Below are positions 41,201-51,720 of a stretch of DNA of 64,000 bases, piece by piece. The notes below the pieces were generated by a model, which ran no database searches, had not been told where the DNA came from, and saw only the letters and a program-made list of their open reading frames with translations. Position 1 is the stretch's first letter, and each line of letters opens with the position of its first letter. The position numbers were made by a program, and so were the translations under genes. The stretch comes from Spodoptera frugiperda (lineage: Eukaryota > Arthropoda > Insecta > Lepidoptera > Noctuidae), in contig NC_064236.1 in assembly GCF_023101765.2 (NCBI RefSeq), forward strand, positions 3,534,001 through 3,598,000, written 5' to 3'.

Positions 41201-44200
41201 GGACAATCAATGATGATGATGGCAGTTTTACGTGAATTAAGTAAGAAATTCTCAAAGCTACTCTCAGTAGTAGGGCAAAGATGAGTTGTTAATGATAGAA
41301 GACTAAATATTAAAGTAATTACTATGCCATCGACAGTTCTAGAACGTTCGAGAACACAAGTACCTATATATTGGACTCACATGCAATGAAGTCCAGCGCG
41401 ATCGATATGAGTGCATATATTTAGATAACAAGGTTGAGAGAACTGAAGTTCTACAATGCGTTAGAATTGGAAATGAGAATAAAATATAATTCATTGTGAA
41501 TCCTTAGACAAACAGTATCCAGATACCTGTTTTTGATAGGATATTATGTTCCATTTTCGAAAAGATTTTTTGTACCTAAACATATTGTAAATCTATCGTG
41601 TTCTTAATTAACTCTAGAGACGTTTAGCGCCAAAAATGAATCCCCATGTAAGTGCCAAACTGAACTGAATTCAAAATCGAGAGAGCTTTGACCTATTGCG
41701 TATAGGTAACTTTTGTGCAACAGCCGACAACCGAACTGTTACCGGTACTAAAATCAATAAACGTGAATAAAATATACGCAGCTCTCCACCTATATTTAGA
41801 TAAACACTGCAAATGTAATGGCTACAGTTCGCTGAAATGAATAACTAGAATAATCATGGCTCGCTTTTCCAGAAATTTCATTAACTACATATGTACCTAT
41901 GTACCTATAATAATTTTGAACATCAAAGCCGAAAACTGCTGCCCAAAAGACTATTAGGGAGGTGACATTACTAAAATACCCGTGCTTGGCTGACAAATTG
42001 GTTAGCAGTCAGGTTTTCGAAAGTTTAGTGGAACCTAACGGCAGCTTCCTCTAAATATTCCCAAGGAATGGACAGCCATTCGTCAGGTTGGTCATAATTT
42101 TGGGACATATTTATCAAAAGTTATGGAAAACATACTTTTAATAGCTAAGTACATAATACGTATTTAAAGCCTTAATTTTTAAGGTTAGAATTGAAGCATC
42201 AAAAAGTAGTCAATAATGCACCGTATGCTAAGGTAGAATCAGTCAGCGACAATCGATCGCGTTGTATTTCCAGTTCTAACAAATCGATACATAGTACTTA
42301 TGTAAGTTTCAACTACACGGGCCTGCGGACGGCGAGCACGGGTAGCTTACCGCCCGACCAGAACCAGACACCCCGACGCCTCAAAGAGCCATTAGACCAC
42401 CACAGATGGGGCTCAGTAGGGCTGATGTCGACCCGGAGCTGCGGACTGCTGTTACCAGGGCTCTGGCTTGTAAAGCAGAAGTAGGAACGAAGTGGTTTTT
42501 AGTCAGTAAGATCCCACGACGATTCAAAGAGCCAGACCACCACAGATGGGGCTCAGTAGGGCTGATGTCGACCCGGAGTTGCGGACTGCTGTTACCAGGG
42601 CTCTGGCTTGTAAAGCAGGAGTAGGAACGAGGTGGTTTTTAGTCAGTAAGATCCCACGACGATTCAAAGAGCCTTTAGACCACCACAGATGGGTTTCAGT
42701 AAAGGCTGATGCCGACCCGGCGCTGCGGACTGCCTAGCGGATTACTGGGGCTCGAAAAGCAGGATTAGGAACGGGGTGATTTTTAGTCAGTTAGAGTCTA
42801 ACACTATTCGTAGTCTCGTCCAAAGCGAGAGAAGGACGTGAATGATTTTCCCACTTCACAAAAAAGTTCGTTTCAAACTGCAAGACTGTTACATCGCGTC
42901 AAGGTATTACAAAGATGCAATAAAATGTTTTATGCAAACAAATAGTCCTGTACGGAGAATCAAATATCCATATTCTAATTCAGTCACTTGATGTTCCATG
43001 TTTATTTTATCAGGAACCACTTAGACTGCTTAACTTAACCACTTCGACTAACTATAAGTACCAGTAAATAGGTCAGTCTTTCAACCTTATTTTATTATAA
43101 CGTCAGTTAAAACTAATAAACAAAAAATATTCATAACTATGCGGGTATATTGAGGCGATAGTTGAAAAGGAACGCCCCTGGTCCTATTTATCTACCCATT
43201 CACTAAGACTTGAAAGATCGTCAAAGACCAGATTGCGGGCAAATTAAAAATGGAAAAAAAGCTTGGTGGAGACAAAATTACTATGGAGCAGCTGATGCCG
43301 TACGCTCATTTCGTTTTTAATGATTACTAAAGTAATAATTAATACAAAATATTGGTTGAATAGTTCATGTATGGAGGAAGGTTATAAGCTAAACGCATCA
43401 ATGTAGTCATCAGAAGTAAAGAGGCGAATGAAACCGCGCAGGAGTAGCTAGTATTACTTTAAAAAGGACACAAAAGCCCTTTCTACGGCTGTCGACCCAT
43501 TTCTCTCTTTCAAACTACGTTTAAAAGTAGTTTTCCGAGTCATCAACGTCAATTGTAGTACGGAGGCTGCTAAGAAGACCACATTTAGATCACTAGGACA
43601 TAAGCATCTCTCATTTATACTCTATACTTTTTTTATATTTAAAAGCATCTCTCTTCTACGCTCTATACTTTTTTTAAAATATATAGTTAGAGTTTGTTTG
43701 AACGCACTAATCTCCGAAACTATTGGTCCGATTTGAATAATTATTTTTTTGTTGGATAGCGCATTTATCGAGGAAGGCTATGAGCTATTACATCACGCTG
43801 TAACCAATAGGAGTCGAGCAGCGGGTAAAACCGCACGGTCGTAGCTAGTACAAGCGCTGAATACCCTGATCGGTTCTCTATTTACAAGGATTAAAAGAGA
43901 CTGACCTGTGAGACTGATATGACCTTTAAACCTTCAAGAAAAGAGCATACTCCTTTTTAAAAGGCCGGCAACGCACCTGTGACTCCTCTGGTGTTGCGGG
44001 TGTCCATGGGCGGCGCTGATCGCTTACCATCGAGTGACTCGTCTGCTTGTTTGCCACCATCTATATAAAAAAATACGAGTATAAAGGTTGACTTACCGAT
44101 GCCAGCCCACTCGCGTCGAATTATTCTTCTGTCCAGGAAAGTCATGGAGAGCACAGCAACGAATATGATGATAGACCCTCTGAACATTTGGAAGCTGCTC

Positions 44201-47200
44201 ACGTAGGTCAGCGTCAGACCGATGTACATGATCGAGGTTCCAATCTGCGTGGACAAAAGGAAATCGGTGCAGATTTGTAGCAAACGATTATGACTCTATA
44301 TTTATGAGGTTTGTTATCCTCTGGTATTAAATCCATTAAGTAACAAAGAGGTTTGAATTCCTAAATATCCATTCGCATGGTGGCATTAAATCCATTCAAT
44401 GGTACACAAGACAAAGAGATAAAATAACTAGATGTATTTTAGAGGAATTCCTAAATAGTTCCTTCAATTTACATTTTAAGTATCATTCTCATGTCACTCT
44501 CCTCTACTCAAAAGTTGGTGTAGTTTCGAAGATATCTCGATTTGAAACAGCGTGACGTCACTCCTATGTACATGTTATAGTATGTAGGTAGAAATGACGT
44601 TTTTGCCCCCTTTCCTAAACTTTCATTCATTTTTTCTAAGTAGTTATGTTATAGGACAAAATAAAAATACGTGTCTAATATTTTTTCATTCCCTAACTAA
44701 TGGACTAAATAGATTTTTAATTTTCATACTTAACATCATCCCTATTAGATATCTATATATTAATACGTGATGCAAAAACTATGGACCCCTTTTTACGAAA
44801 ATTGCGCGGACGTAGGAGCATAAAATTTGGTACACTTATAGTTTATGTGTAGGAGAAGTGGAGAACGCGAATATTTTTCATTTTTGAAGAGATCCCGCGA
44901 GATCGGGAACTATGTGGTTAAAACCAAAAATTTGCCGGAAGTCACTATTCCACGCGAACGAAGTCGCGGGCAAAAGCTAGTCAATAAATAAAACATTACA
45001 CACACATGCATAGTATCTGATCGTATTTGACAAAACGTCAAAATCGACAGACATTGCGATGATATTCTCACGTCTCATATGAATAGAGTTTTCTTGTTCA
45101 TGATGCGCCGGGGAATATATTAATTTGAATTTAACAAAACTAATAGCAATTCGTTAAATAAAAATTATCCTTGAACGTATGTTAAGTGGTATTGTAAATT
45201 AAATCGTATATGGTCGAATTTCGACCACTAGGCGACCACTAGTAACATTCAATTACGCATGTCAAACATTATCAGTATTATTTTTATTCAAACTATCTTC
45301 TCGAAAGTTGGAATAGATTAATAGATGTAATAAAACATATTAGCATACATGTCGCTAGACTTTCGCCAAGTACCTACGAATACATTTTACATCTTTTTTA
45401 TTTTTCAATCTAAATTCTTTAAGACAATTCGCATAAGCTTGAGGCAAAAGAAGCGAACTGTAATTATATTTTATCCACTACTATGAATTTTAAACATTAA
45501 TTCGCTTTGCGGTGTACCTACACAAAAAAGAACATTACACTAGGTAATATATCAATCCAAAGCTAGCCTCGATATTTCTAGAATGACCTGAGTTCGTCTA
45601 GTTCAATGAACATCGAAGTATGGTCTGCGCAGATGCAATTATTGATTTCTTTGCAGCCGTTTGTCTTCGTACGAGTAGCCGAGTAGGTCTACATTACGGT
45701 ATGACCTACATAAACCTTACTTCTACTCAATTCGACGGCCATTTTAAGTCAAATATTCCATACCTTATTATATTCATAGCAGATGTAATGGTGATAGGTT
45801 TAAACACCTTAATATTTAACTATATTAGTGGGGAGGTCTCTCCTTCTCGGGTTTGACCCGGTGAAAATGAGCACCGCGTCCCGCGACCCGCAGGAAAAAC
45901 GGTGCCCATTGCCCCCTACTAATTATTAATTTATAGCTCTCTTCCTTCCTTAACTATATTATATTATATATCATATATTTGTTAAGTGTTACTAGTCTTA
46001 TTACTTTTACTGTACTAATGTAACATATGATTGTTAATTGTTCCTAAATAAATAAATAAATATTCATGCATGTATACTGCTTTATACATATAAAATTGTT
46101 TACATTTAAATTAGCCCCCTTACTAAATCAAAAATCAATACAAAACATAGATACATATCTTGTAAAGCCATCTCATGTCAAAACCACCATTCACTTTCGA
46201 TGAAACTCCAAACTACTACAAATAACGTATCCACTATCACCGAAATTCCATCATGTCATACGTCATTTACGTACTACTAACCTGTGGCGGGCGTACAATG
46301 GAGCGGCCTATAACTTTCATGAATGGTACGAAAACGCAAACATTACATTCAACAGGTCCTTACGTACGTTTTGTCATCGGCTTAAGGAACACGAGACGCC
46401 AGCGTTTCGCAACAGCCTGTAGATTTTATTCTATCGTACGTAGCTAAGATCACAATGTCCACAGTTGACTTTTCAACCTTATTGCTCAGAGCATAAAAGC
46501 CAAAATTCTTAGTGCAAACTTTGTTTAGCATTTATTATGTTACCATGGCATCGATGACCTTTCCGTAAACATGTTTGTGTTTTATCAACAAGCGATACGG
46601 AGCGTGCAATGGAAAGTGATAATTGAATACATTTTATTTAATATGATAGGTTCTTATCAGAGTGTCTGTACTCAGAAATGCTCAGAATGTATGAATGTCA
46701 AGTTAATAATTAATTACACAGATCTTCCGTACATTTTGCTTTGATACCCGTACTTTCATTCGCATTGGATATCGCATAACAGATTCGAATACTGTTCTTG
46801 TTACTAAAACTAATTACCTACATGCGAAAGAATCTACTTCAAACAAACTGAAATACCTTTAAAATTATTTGTCATAATTATGGTGATCAGAATTAATTAC
46901 GCATGGCCTAAGTATTTACTGTGAGTGCGATGCTGTGTACAAGAAATCGATTGTATGAGCTACCGAACTACGATAGAGTATACGAGTTACCGATAAGAAA
47001 ATTGTATCAAAACAAAGGAAATCCACTTGAAATACATAAAGATAAACATTCAAAACAATATAAACACGTACCTAGACAACGTACGAGATATCCAATATCT
47101 ATAGGTTTACCTGCCTTCTGTGATATAACGACAATACCAAATAAAATTTTCCTTTTACGTTACATATCTATAAGTATACTAATCTCCGGAACTATTGGTT

Positions 47201-50200
47201 CGATTCGAATAATTCTTTTTGGGTCGGATAGTCCATTTATCGAGGAAGGCTATAGGCTATGAAACATAATGCTACGGTCAATGGGAGCCGAGCAGCTGTT
47301 AAAACCGTGCGGGAGTAGCTAGTACTGGAAAATTTCCGTATCAACCTACGAAATTTCCTTAATCTAAAATATTTTCCATTAATTGACTGTTGGTCGAGTG
47401 GTCGCAAATTTTCTGTCGAACGAGGGGTCTTGTGTTCGATTTCCAGGTCGGGCAAAGTATTAATGGGCTTTTTTCGGTTTTTCAAAATATCTCAGCAGTA
47501 ATACGGAGTCTAGAATTGTGCCCAGTATATGCAATGCCCCTATTACATGTGACTTATAACAGAAATGGTGAAAAGTGAGTGAACATTGTGTAGCGGCATA
47601 ATGTGCCGTAATATGCACCTCTACTTACCTCTTCGGGGATAAAAAGCGTAACGTGCATTAATTCACTAGAGTATCTAAAAATAAAGGCTACTTCATTAAT
47701 TTAATAACATTAAACGGATATTTTAACTAGGCAAGTCATCTAGTTTCAAGCCACGCTCGAGGTATATAGACTATTCATGAGCAGCTTTGTGTGGTCCACG
47801 ACTCAGCTCACGACGCGCAGTCAAGAACGTCAAGTTACCTTAACAGTTAAAGCTCTTAATCTAGCAACAGATTTTCAAGAACAATTAATTTAATCTCAGT
47901 ATTTTGTAAAATACAGTCATCCATGACTTTCTAAGAGGGAGTCTCAGACCCTTACTGACCAAAACCCACCTCGTTCCTACTCCTACTTTTCGAGTCGGAG
48001 CCCCGGTAAACCCGATACGTAGTCTGTAGCTCCGGATCAGGTTTATAAAATACTTAAGAGTCCTGTACCCTTAGTACAAGTTTGCCTTACGTTAGACGAA
48101 AATGAAACGAGAGGGTTCGGCGTTCTGATTGGTTGGTTCATTCGCGCTGGCCAATCAGAGCGCCAAACGCAGTTCTCGTTTCGTTTTCGTTCAACGTGAG
48201 CAAACTCATACTAATGGTACTGTAATGAGAAGCGTTATGAACGTAAGCGCATACGCAGAGGTACAGTGAGTAGTTGTACAATGGCAGTCACTCAAACATG
48301 TAAGAACATAAAACTTTAATCGTCATTTCCTCCTGATTAAAAACTCGTCTACTTTATAATTAGCATAATATTTCGATGAAAGAAAATCGTCAGCTGGTTA
48401 TAAAGAAAGATATTACTCGTCATCAGCTGATAACACAAATGTTAATGAACTTTAATGTACACAATACAATTTAATAGCGGTACATAAGGAATTCTTATAC
48501 TAAGAAGTACTGCATTACGGAATCATAACTTAGGTGATTGTCAGAGAGCTACATAAAACTCTTCAGAGCAAAGAAAAAGAAGTTCTTGAAGAGAAAACTG
48601 AGATAAACATCAGTCGGAAAACTCCGAAACTAATTAAGTTGTTGACGTTGAAGGTAGCCAACAATTTTTATTATGGAATAGGTGGCAAACGTGCGGACGA
48701 GTCACCTGATGATAAGCGATCAGCGCCGCCCATGAACAACCGCAACACCAGGAGTCACAGTTGCGTTTCCGGCCGAAAAAGGAGTAACTATGTTCTTTTC
48801 TTGAAGGAATTAAAATTGATGGTGGATAACGCAGAGGATATTTATCATTGGGAAGATAGAATAACATTTTATAACCTATAGCATAACGTTTTACAAACTC
48901 GAACTTAATCAAACAAACATATCTGACTAATCATTATAGTCTTGTAATGTTATATGGCAACTACGACAAAATTGTGTAGGAGTTGTCGAAAATCGCAATC
49001 GAGTCTAAGCTACAGGAATATTTCCAAATTAATATCCCATTAATACTTTGCCAGGCCGATATTTAGGCTTAGTCAACCCACTCGACCTCAAGAGAGTCAA
49101 ACATAAATAAATATCCGAAAGATAATACGCGTGGTTAAGATAAATATTGATATTTATTTTGCTCCGAGCACAATCACCGCGAATCGCCGATAGCAACCAA
49201 TTAGAAACACCGAATTATCTCGAACAAAGTCAATGGGTACATTAGGAGTATCATGGCACACATAAACAATCCTAGCTGATATCTGTTACTTATCTATTAT
49301 AGAAATAGAAATAGCTAATTGTTTTTCTTTTTTCGTGAAACGTGATATTCGAACTAATCGGATAATTGAGGTCTTCTTGTGTTTATATTCTGGAGTAAAT
49401 AAGATCTATCTGATACACTACGTCGCTTAAGAACAGGGTACGGAGTTAAAATGCCACAAAAATGAGTAACTACTCGGAGCTATATTGTCCACCATTTTTC
49501 TCAAGATTGAACCCCGTCAAAGCGAAAGACTCAGGTAGAGTTTTAGTCTAGTGGCGGGTTGGGGCATTTATTCATCATTTTATTTATTGAGATTCAAAAG
49601 AACTGAGGTTTACATATAAAACCGGACCGTGATGAGCATTTTAGATTAAATAAATAGTCTGTGTGACTTAAAGCAGTGCGGCGAATACAACTTACTAACA
49701 CAGAGAAAAGAATCCACGCATATAAAGACCAACCCGGATGAATTTCGAAGAAGAGAAAGAGATCAGCACATAGCAGCCTTTTCGGTATCGTGACGTAATT
49801 AATTGCCAATAGATATCACCGTTTATCAAATAGACGAGGGACAGAATATCCAAATTCCCACGTAAAAAGCTATATAGGCTAAAAAATGTCTCGTAATTGT
49901 CATAGAGCCTGAATAAAAATATCAAAATCAGTGACAAGAAAGCTTAGCGCAATTTTAGTATACATTTCGTAGTTTGGATACAGTTTTTCGAATAATTAGT
50001 ATTCCTCAGTTGTTCCTCTCACTCATTCTAAGAAGCACACGTGATTTGTTTTTTTAATCAGGCAGTGAGGTACATAAAGTAGTTTTGAGTAGAATTTAAC
50101 GTTAGATATTAGAACATTAGAAATTAACGCATAGCATAGTATTCACTTACCAAATCAAACATTGCGGCCGGCATAAGGATGAACGGGTTGAAGTTCTGAT

Positions 50201-50829
50201 TGCCATTGGTAAGAGCATGTCCTCCAGTATTCTTCGTCTTGAAGTAGATCAGCTTGAAAGTCAGCAAGCACATCATCTCCCCGAGAAACATGGCAGCCGC
50301 CTATTTCGGTGCAAAATAACACCAACATGTAGATAAAGTTACAAAATAGCATACCCTAATAGGGATGGAAATACTGTAACTAAATCTAGAACTGAAGCCT
50401 TTATAGTTTGTTTTGAAACTGTACATTTGAATTAATTGGGTCGCTCTGTGCAACTTTGTCCCATGCAATTTCAATGGAACAAAGTTAGAAGTTTGAAACT
50501 CATTTGGAAATAGCACTAACACAGAGTTCCATTCTGCATTCACTGAATTGTAAATTTAATTTCGTGATCACATTTTCAAGTTAAAATGCATAATATGTAT
50601 GACTATTTTAAAATAAACAAGGAAACCTATTAGGTTCACATTGGTTTTATAAACAGAAAATAGCACAAAAGTATGTACATACCTGAAGGAACGGATGTTC
50701 GAATACTCGTATCTGTCCATCGGAACCCTTGGCTTCCAATTTATCAGCCCATTTGGTACTCAGTGAATTAATGGACCCCGTAACTACTAGCATAGCAGCT
50801 AGGAACTTCTGATAAGCTGTCCAGGCCAT
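29207..50829 (-). CDS. SLC35F6: SLC35F6-like transporter (drug/metabolite superfamily)
   Basis: Seven coding exons on minus: 50829-50683, 50300-50151, 44244-44097, 34735-34571, 33891-33727, 30079-29953, 29426-29207. Together they make 1122 nt (373 residues), close to the ~371 of the mammalian protein. Phases 0,0,1,1,1,2 agree throughout, and donors are GTAAGT- or GTGAGT-like. Conserved blocks seen: the start MAWTAYQKFLAAMLVVTGSI with NSLSTKWAD and EHPFLQ; MFLGE; GTSIMYIGLTLTYVSSFQMF; TGDLLIIVAQVISACQMVYE; QAVGWEGVFGF; ISIAFFNFAGISVTKE followed by SATTRMVLDS; and an acidic C-terminal tail. The family (EamA-like, ~10 membrane segments) is located in lysosomal or mitochondrial membranes in mammals; substrate unknown. 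The upstream AG (50831-50832) before the ATG shows that the 5' UTR continues in another exon. Introns total over 20 kb and are full of mobile DNA. Confidence 0.95.
29630..29905 (-). repeat. tRNA-derived SINE with RTE-type tail
   Basis: On minus: GTGGCTCGGAGGTTTAAG (A-box-like), GTGTGGGTTCGGCACC (B-box-like), a body with AACGGTGAAGGAAAACATCG, then GGTCAGCAGTGACCACTCAT and a TGATGATGA end. The last part resembles the tail of the RTE at 555-600, fitting the known dependence of such SINEs on RTE machinery. It lies in intron 6 of the SLC35F6-like gene. Confidence 0.75.
30080..31595 (-). other. SLC35F6-like intron 5, right half: no gene seen
   Basis: AT-rich intronic DNA. The short open frame near 31312-31506 has no family features. 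Confidence 0.4.
31596..31912. mobile_element. GC-rich palindromic MITE
   Basis: The terminal inverted repeats are GCCTATGTTTGCACCACG / its near-complement, followed by TTTTTTAAACGCGCC on both sides. CTAAG just outside both ends (31591-31595 and 31913-31917) is a possible 5-bp duplication. The interior has repeated CGATAC/GTATCG units, with perfect palindromes GTATCGATAC at about 31767-31776 and 31802-31811. GC content is far above the flanks. No transposase is present. Confidence 0.75.
31913..33154 (-). other. Intronic DNA with a CTAGT-type repeat relative
   Basis: About 32648-32770 (AAATGTGAAAGTTTATTGG, AAACTACTGAACGAATTTCG) resembles the start of the repeat at 13495. The rest, including an A-rich stretch at 32345-32425, shows no gene. 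Confidence 0.4.
33155..33600 (-). pseudogene. Degenerate LINE reverse transcriptase fragment
   Basis: The minus-strand translation contains TQVGVPQGSTLGPLLFPINI, the conserved RT block before motif C in Jockey/CR1-like LINEs. It then jumps to a C-terminal piece FSPFEATLWNEHLASLTDRL. The YADD core between them is lost. The 3' end has the (GTCAAA)n tail, shared with 23160-23310. Confidence 0.75.
34736..35499 (-). other. SLC35F6-like intron 3, low end: nothing recognised
   Basis: AT-rich DNA with no exon. The short stretch CATGACATGTCACGTCATGACATG near 35039-35064 is strongly self-complementary. Confidence 0.4.
35500..35700 (+). repeat. Composite SINE fragment
   Basis: Starts with the body of the SINE family seen at 51520 (CTCGCACGGAGCAAGAC, GTGATCCACATATTGTTGTT, GGTGTCATGTGTATGTGAAA). 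It then switches to GAGAAGAGGCCTTTGGTCAG and CAGTGGCCAC, the 3' part of the SINE at 29630-29905. The hybrid may be a template-switch product. Confidence 0.55.
35943..36131 (-). repeat. tRNA-derived SINE (51.5-kb family)
   Basis: On minus: GGCGCGGTTTCTGGGCAACC, TAGCGGGTTTAATTCCCGC (B box), TTGTTGTTTCGGGTTTAGGT, AACGCACCGACGACATAGG and AATCCTAGGGTGGGAC. This is the same order as the plus-strand copy at 51520-51720. Its 5' edge touches the foldback at 36132. Confidence 0.75.
36132..37335. mobile_element. Long foldback element (two ~570-bp inverted arms)
   Basis: The left arm (36132 to about 36700) and right arm (about 36755-37335) are near-perfect complements with only scattered mismatches. The ends are TAGTCCGGTCAA and its complement. 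The loop is about 50 bp and holds a (GTCC)n run. TA at both ends would fit a Tc1/mariner-type duplication with TIR GTCCGGTCAA (inference). There is no coding capacity. It lies in intron 3 of the SLC35F6-like gene and would form a long hairpin in the pre-mRNA. Confidence 0.9.
37336..40474 (-). other. SLC35F6-like intron 3, middle: no gene seen
   Basis: No exon or shared repeat was recognised. A small hairpin lies at about 37875-37930 (GTCTGGGGTGGTA with TACCCCACCC). A purine/pyrimidine-rich run lies at 39255-39310. Confidence 0.4.
40475..40590 (+). repeat. SINE body fragment
   Basis: CACCCCCAATTACATGGGAC, CACAATTGGTGAAAAGTGGG, GTACATTGTATAGTGGCATT and GTAATGTGCACCTCTGCC follow the order of the full SINE at 47375-47655. 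Confidence 0.65.
40591..42329 (-). other. SLC35F6-like intron 3, upper part: no gene seen
   Basis: AT-rich intronic DNA. No family-like translation and no repeat shared with the rest of the window was noticed. Confidence 0.35.
42330..42860 (+). repeat. Tandem array of an R1-type LINE tail, period 140 bp
   Basis: Three consecutive units begin CACCACAGATGGG at about 42397, 42537 and 42680. Each contains GGCTGATG..GACCCGG, GCGGACTGC and GTAGGAACGAG/AGTGGTTTTT. The first two are nearly identical (offset exactly 140). The third is more diverged and continues into the usual tail end. This is duplication of a single truncated LINE copy. Confidence 0.8.
43260..43462 (+). repeat. CTAGT-terminal repeat, copy a
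   Basis: Contains TATGGAGGAAGGTTATAAGC and ends GAAACCGCGCAGGAGTAGCTAGTA, seen here as CGCGCAGGAGTAGCTAGT. Related to the two following copies. Confidence 0.55.
43680..43862 (+). repeat. CTAGT-terminal repeat, copy b
   Basis: ACTAATCTCCGAAACTATTG, GGATAGCGCATTTATCGAGG, AAGGCTATGAGCTA and the end CGGTCGTAGCTAGTA match copy c at 47165-47326 closely. Confidence 0.7.
43925..44068 (-). repeat. Repeat S copy next to an SLC35F6-like donor site
   Basis: Complement of the 19.1-kb copy: GCATACTCCTTTTTAAAAGG, CCGGCAACGCACCTGTGA, GTTGCGGGTGTCCATGGGCG and GCTGATCGCTTACCATCGAG. It starts about 30 bp beyond the exon 3 splice donor (44097). Confidence 0.8.
44720..44982 (+). repeat. CTAGT-terminal repeat, third type
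   Basis: Ends CGAACGAAGTCGCGGGCAAA followed by AGCTAGTC, the same closing motif as at 4346 and 14690. The body (TAAAATTTGGTACACTTATA) differs from copies b and c. Confidence 0.55.
45780..46065 (+). repeat. Possible LINE 3' end with (AAAT)n tail
   Basis: A GC-rich block (GACCCGGTGAAAATGAGCAC, GTCCCGCGACCCGCAGG) is followed by AT-rich DNA. It ends in TAAATAAATAAATAAATA, a simple tail typical of some non-LTR elements. There is no second copy in the window, so family assignment is tentative. Confidence 0.35.
46066..47164 (-). other. SLC35F6-like intron 2: no gene seen
   Basis: AT-rich DNA. The open frame at 46921-47262 runs into the following repeat and has no family features. Confidence 0.4.
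47165..47326 (+). repeat. CTAGT-terminal repeat, copy c
   Basis: ACTAATCTCCGGAACTATTG, CATTTATCGAGGAAGGCTAT, ATGGGAGCCGAGCAGC and the end GTGCGGGAGTAGCTAGTA match copy b with many small differences. Confidence 0.7.
47375..47655 (+). repeat. Most complete copy of a tRNA-derived SINE
   Basis: The head contains TTGGTCGAGTGGTCGCAA (A box TGGTCGAGTGG) and GGTCTTGTGTTCGATTTCC (B box), the right spacing for an internal RNA polymerase III promoter. The body runs CGGTTTTTCAAAATATC, CAGTAATACGGAGTCTAGA, ATTACATGTGACTTATAAC, GGCATAATGTGCCGTAATAT, CACCTCTACTTACC and TCTTCGGGGATAAAAAGC. It serves as the reference for the copies at 1, 24200, 27560 and 40475. Confidence 0.8.
47935..48045 (-). repeat. R1-type LINE 3' tail fragment
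   Basis: GAGGGAGTCTCAGACCCTTA, CCTCGTTCCTACTCCTAC, TTTTCGAGTCGGAGCCCCGG and CTGTAGCTCCGGATCAGG are the tail complement in the usual order. Confidence 0.75.
48055..48225. mobile_element. MITE-like palindromic repeat, CCAAT-rich family (best copy)
   Basis: The inverted ends are GTACCCTTAGTACAAGTTTG (48063) and AGCAAACTCATACTAATGGTAC (ending about 48222). Inner parts also pair: GACGAAAATGAAACGAGAG with CTCGTTTCGTTTTCGTTC, and TTCTGATTGGTTGG with CCAATCAGAGCGCC. It is about 160 bp with no coding capacity. Confidence 0.7.
48655..48810 (+). repeat. Repeat S copy
   Basis: TTTTTATTATGGAATAGGTG, CGGACGAGTCACCTGATGAT, AAGCGATCAGCGCCGCCCAT and ACCGCAACACCAGGAGTCAC are in the same order as at 19133-19300. 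Confidence 0.8.
48811..50150 (-). other. SLC35F6-like intron 2, upper part: no gene seen
   Basis: No exon or recognised repeat. The open frames here lack family features. Confidence 0.35.
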
Positions 50830-51519
50830 CCTGAGAAAAGAGACCTTGTGTAAATATAAAACATGAATTGTGTCAATGCACTTCAATCCATTAACCTATT
50901 GCCCTGCGCTCTGATTGGGTGTGATTGTCATCACATCGCATCAAGAGAGTGAGGGGACTGATTGCACCTATATTGCATGTATAGTAGGTATGTATCCATG
51001 CATATTATAATGCTATGATATTTCGTGCATGATAGCCAGTTTAATTGACTCGCTATCATGATTGCATCTATCATAAAAAGTTGCATAAAAATAATAGTTC
51101 TAAAGTATATCATAGAATATAATAAATATGTTATGTGTGTCTTTTCAATATAAATAAAAAGACTGTAATAAATATCGCTGTTACTTTAGTTTTGGTATTG
51201 TGTGGATTGAGAGCACACATGAGAGTTTATGACTCATTTATTGTCGGTTATTGTTCTCACACAAATTTGCTCACTACATTGTTTATCAATCAGAGATAGT
51301 GAGTCTGGTTTTGGTAATGATTTTAATTTTAAAATGCTCTCTGACAATGCTAATGCTGATTTATGTGTGTTACAATACTGAAGTTTTTTTAGTTTACTTA
51401 ATTGTAAATATAATGTTGTAGAATTGTTTTAATACAGTTGCTTACAGGGTTGAATATTGGCTGATAGCTATTATGTTAGATAGGTCTTTATCTCCTTTGA
51501 TTATTTTTCATTTGTAGAC

Positions 51520-51720
51520 TGCACAGTTAGCACGGTGGCTGGATAACCAACTGTTGTGTAACATATAGTGGGTTTGACTCCCGCATGGAGCAACTCTTGG
51601 TGAGATCCACAAATTATTGTTCTGGGTCTGGGTCCTGGGTGTCATTTGTATGTGAAATTACATGTATGCAAATGCACCCACGACACAGGATAAAATCCTA
51701 ATAAAGGGGCAATGATTTTT
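51520..51720 (+). repeat. tRNA-derived SINE (35.9-kb family)
   Basis: GTTAGCACGGTGGCTGGATA (A box), TAGTGGGTTTGACTCCCGC (B box), AGATCCACAAATTATTGTTC, GGGTGTCATTTGTATGTGAA, ACCCACGACACAGG and AAATCCTAATAAAGGGGC. It lies between the first coding exon of the SLC35F6-like gene and its probable 5' UTR exon. Confidence 0.75.

Noticed and set aside
42191..42737. Three similar proteins of 63-97 codons
   Set aside because: They are translations of the 140-bp tandem LINE-tail units.
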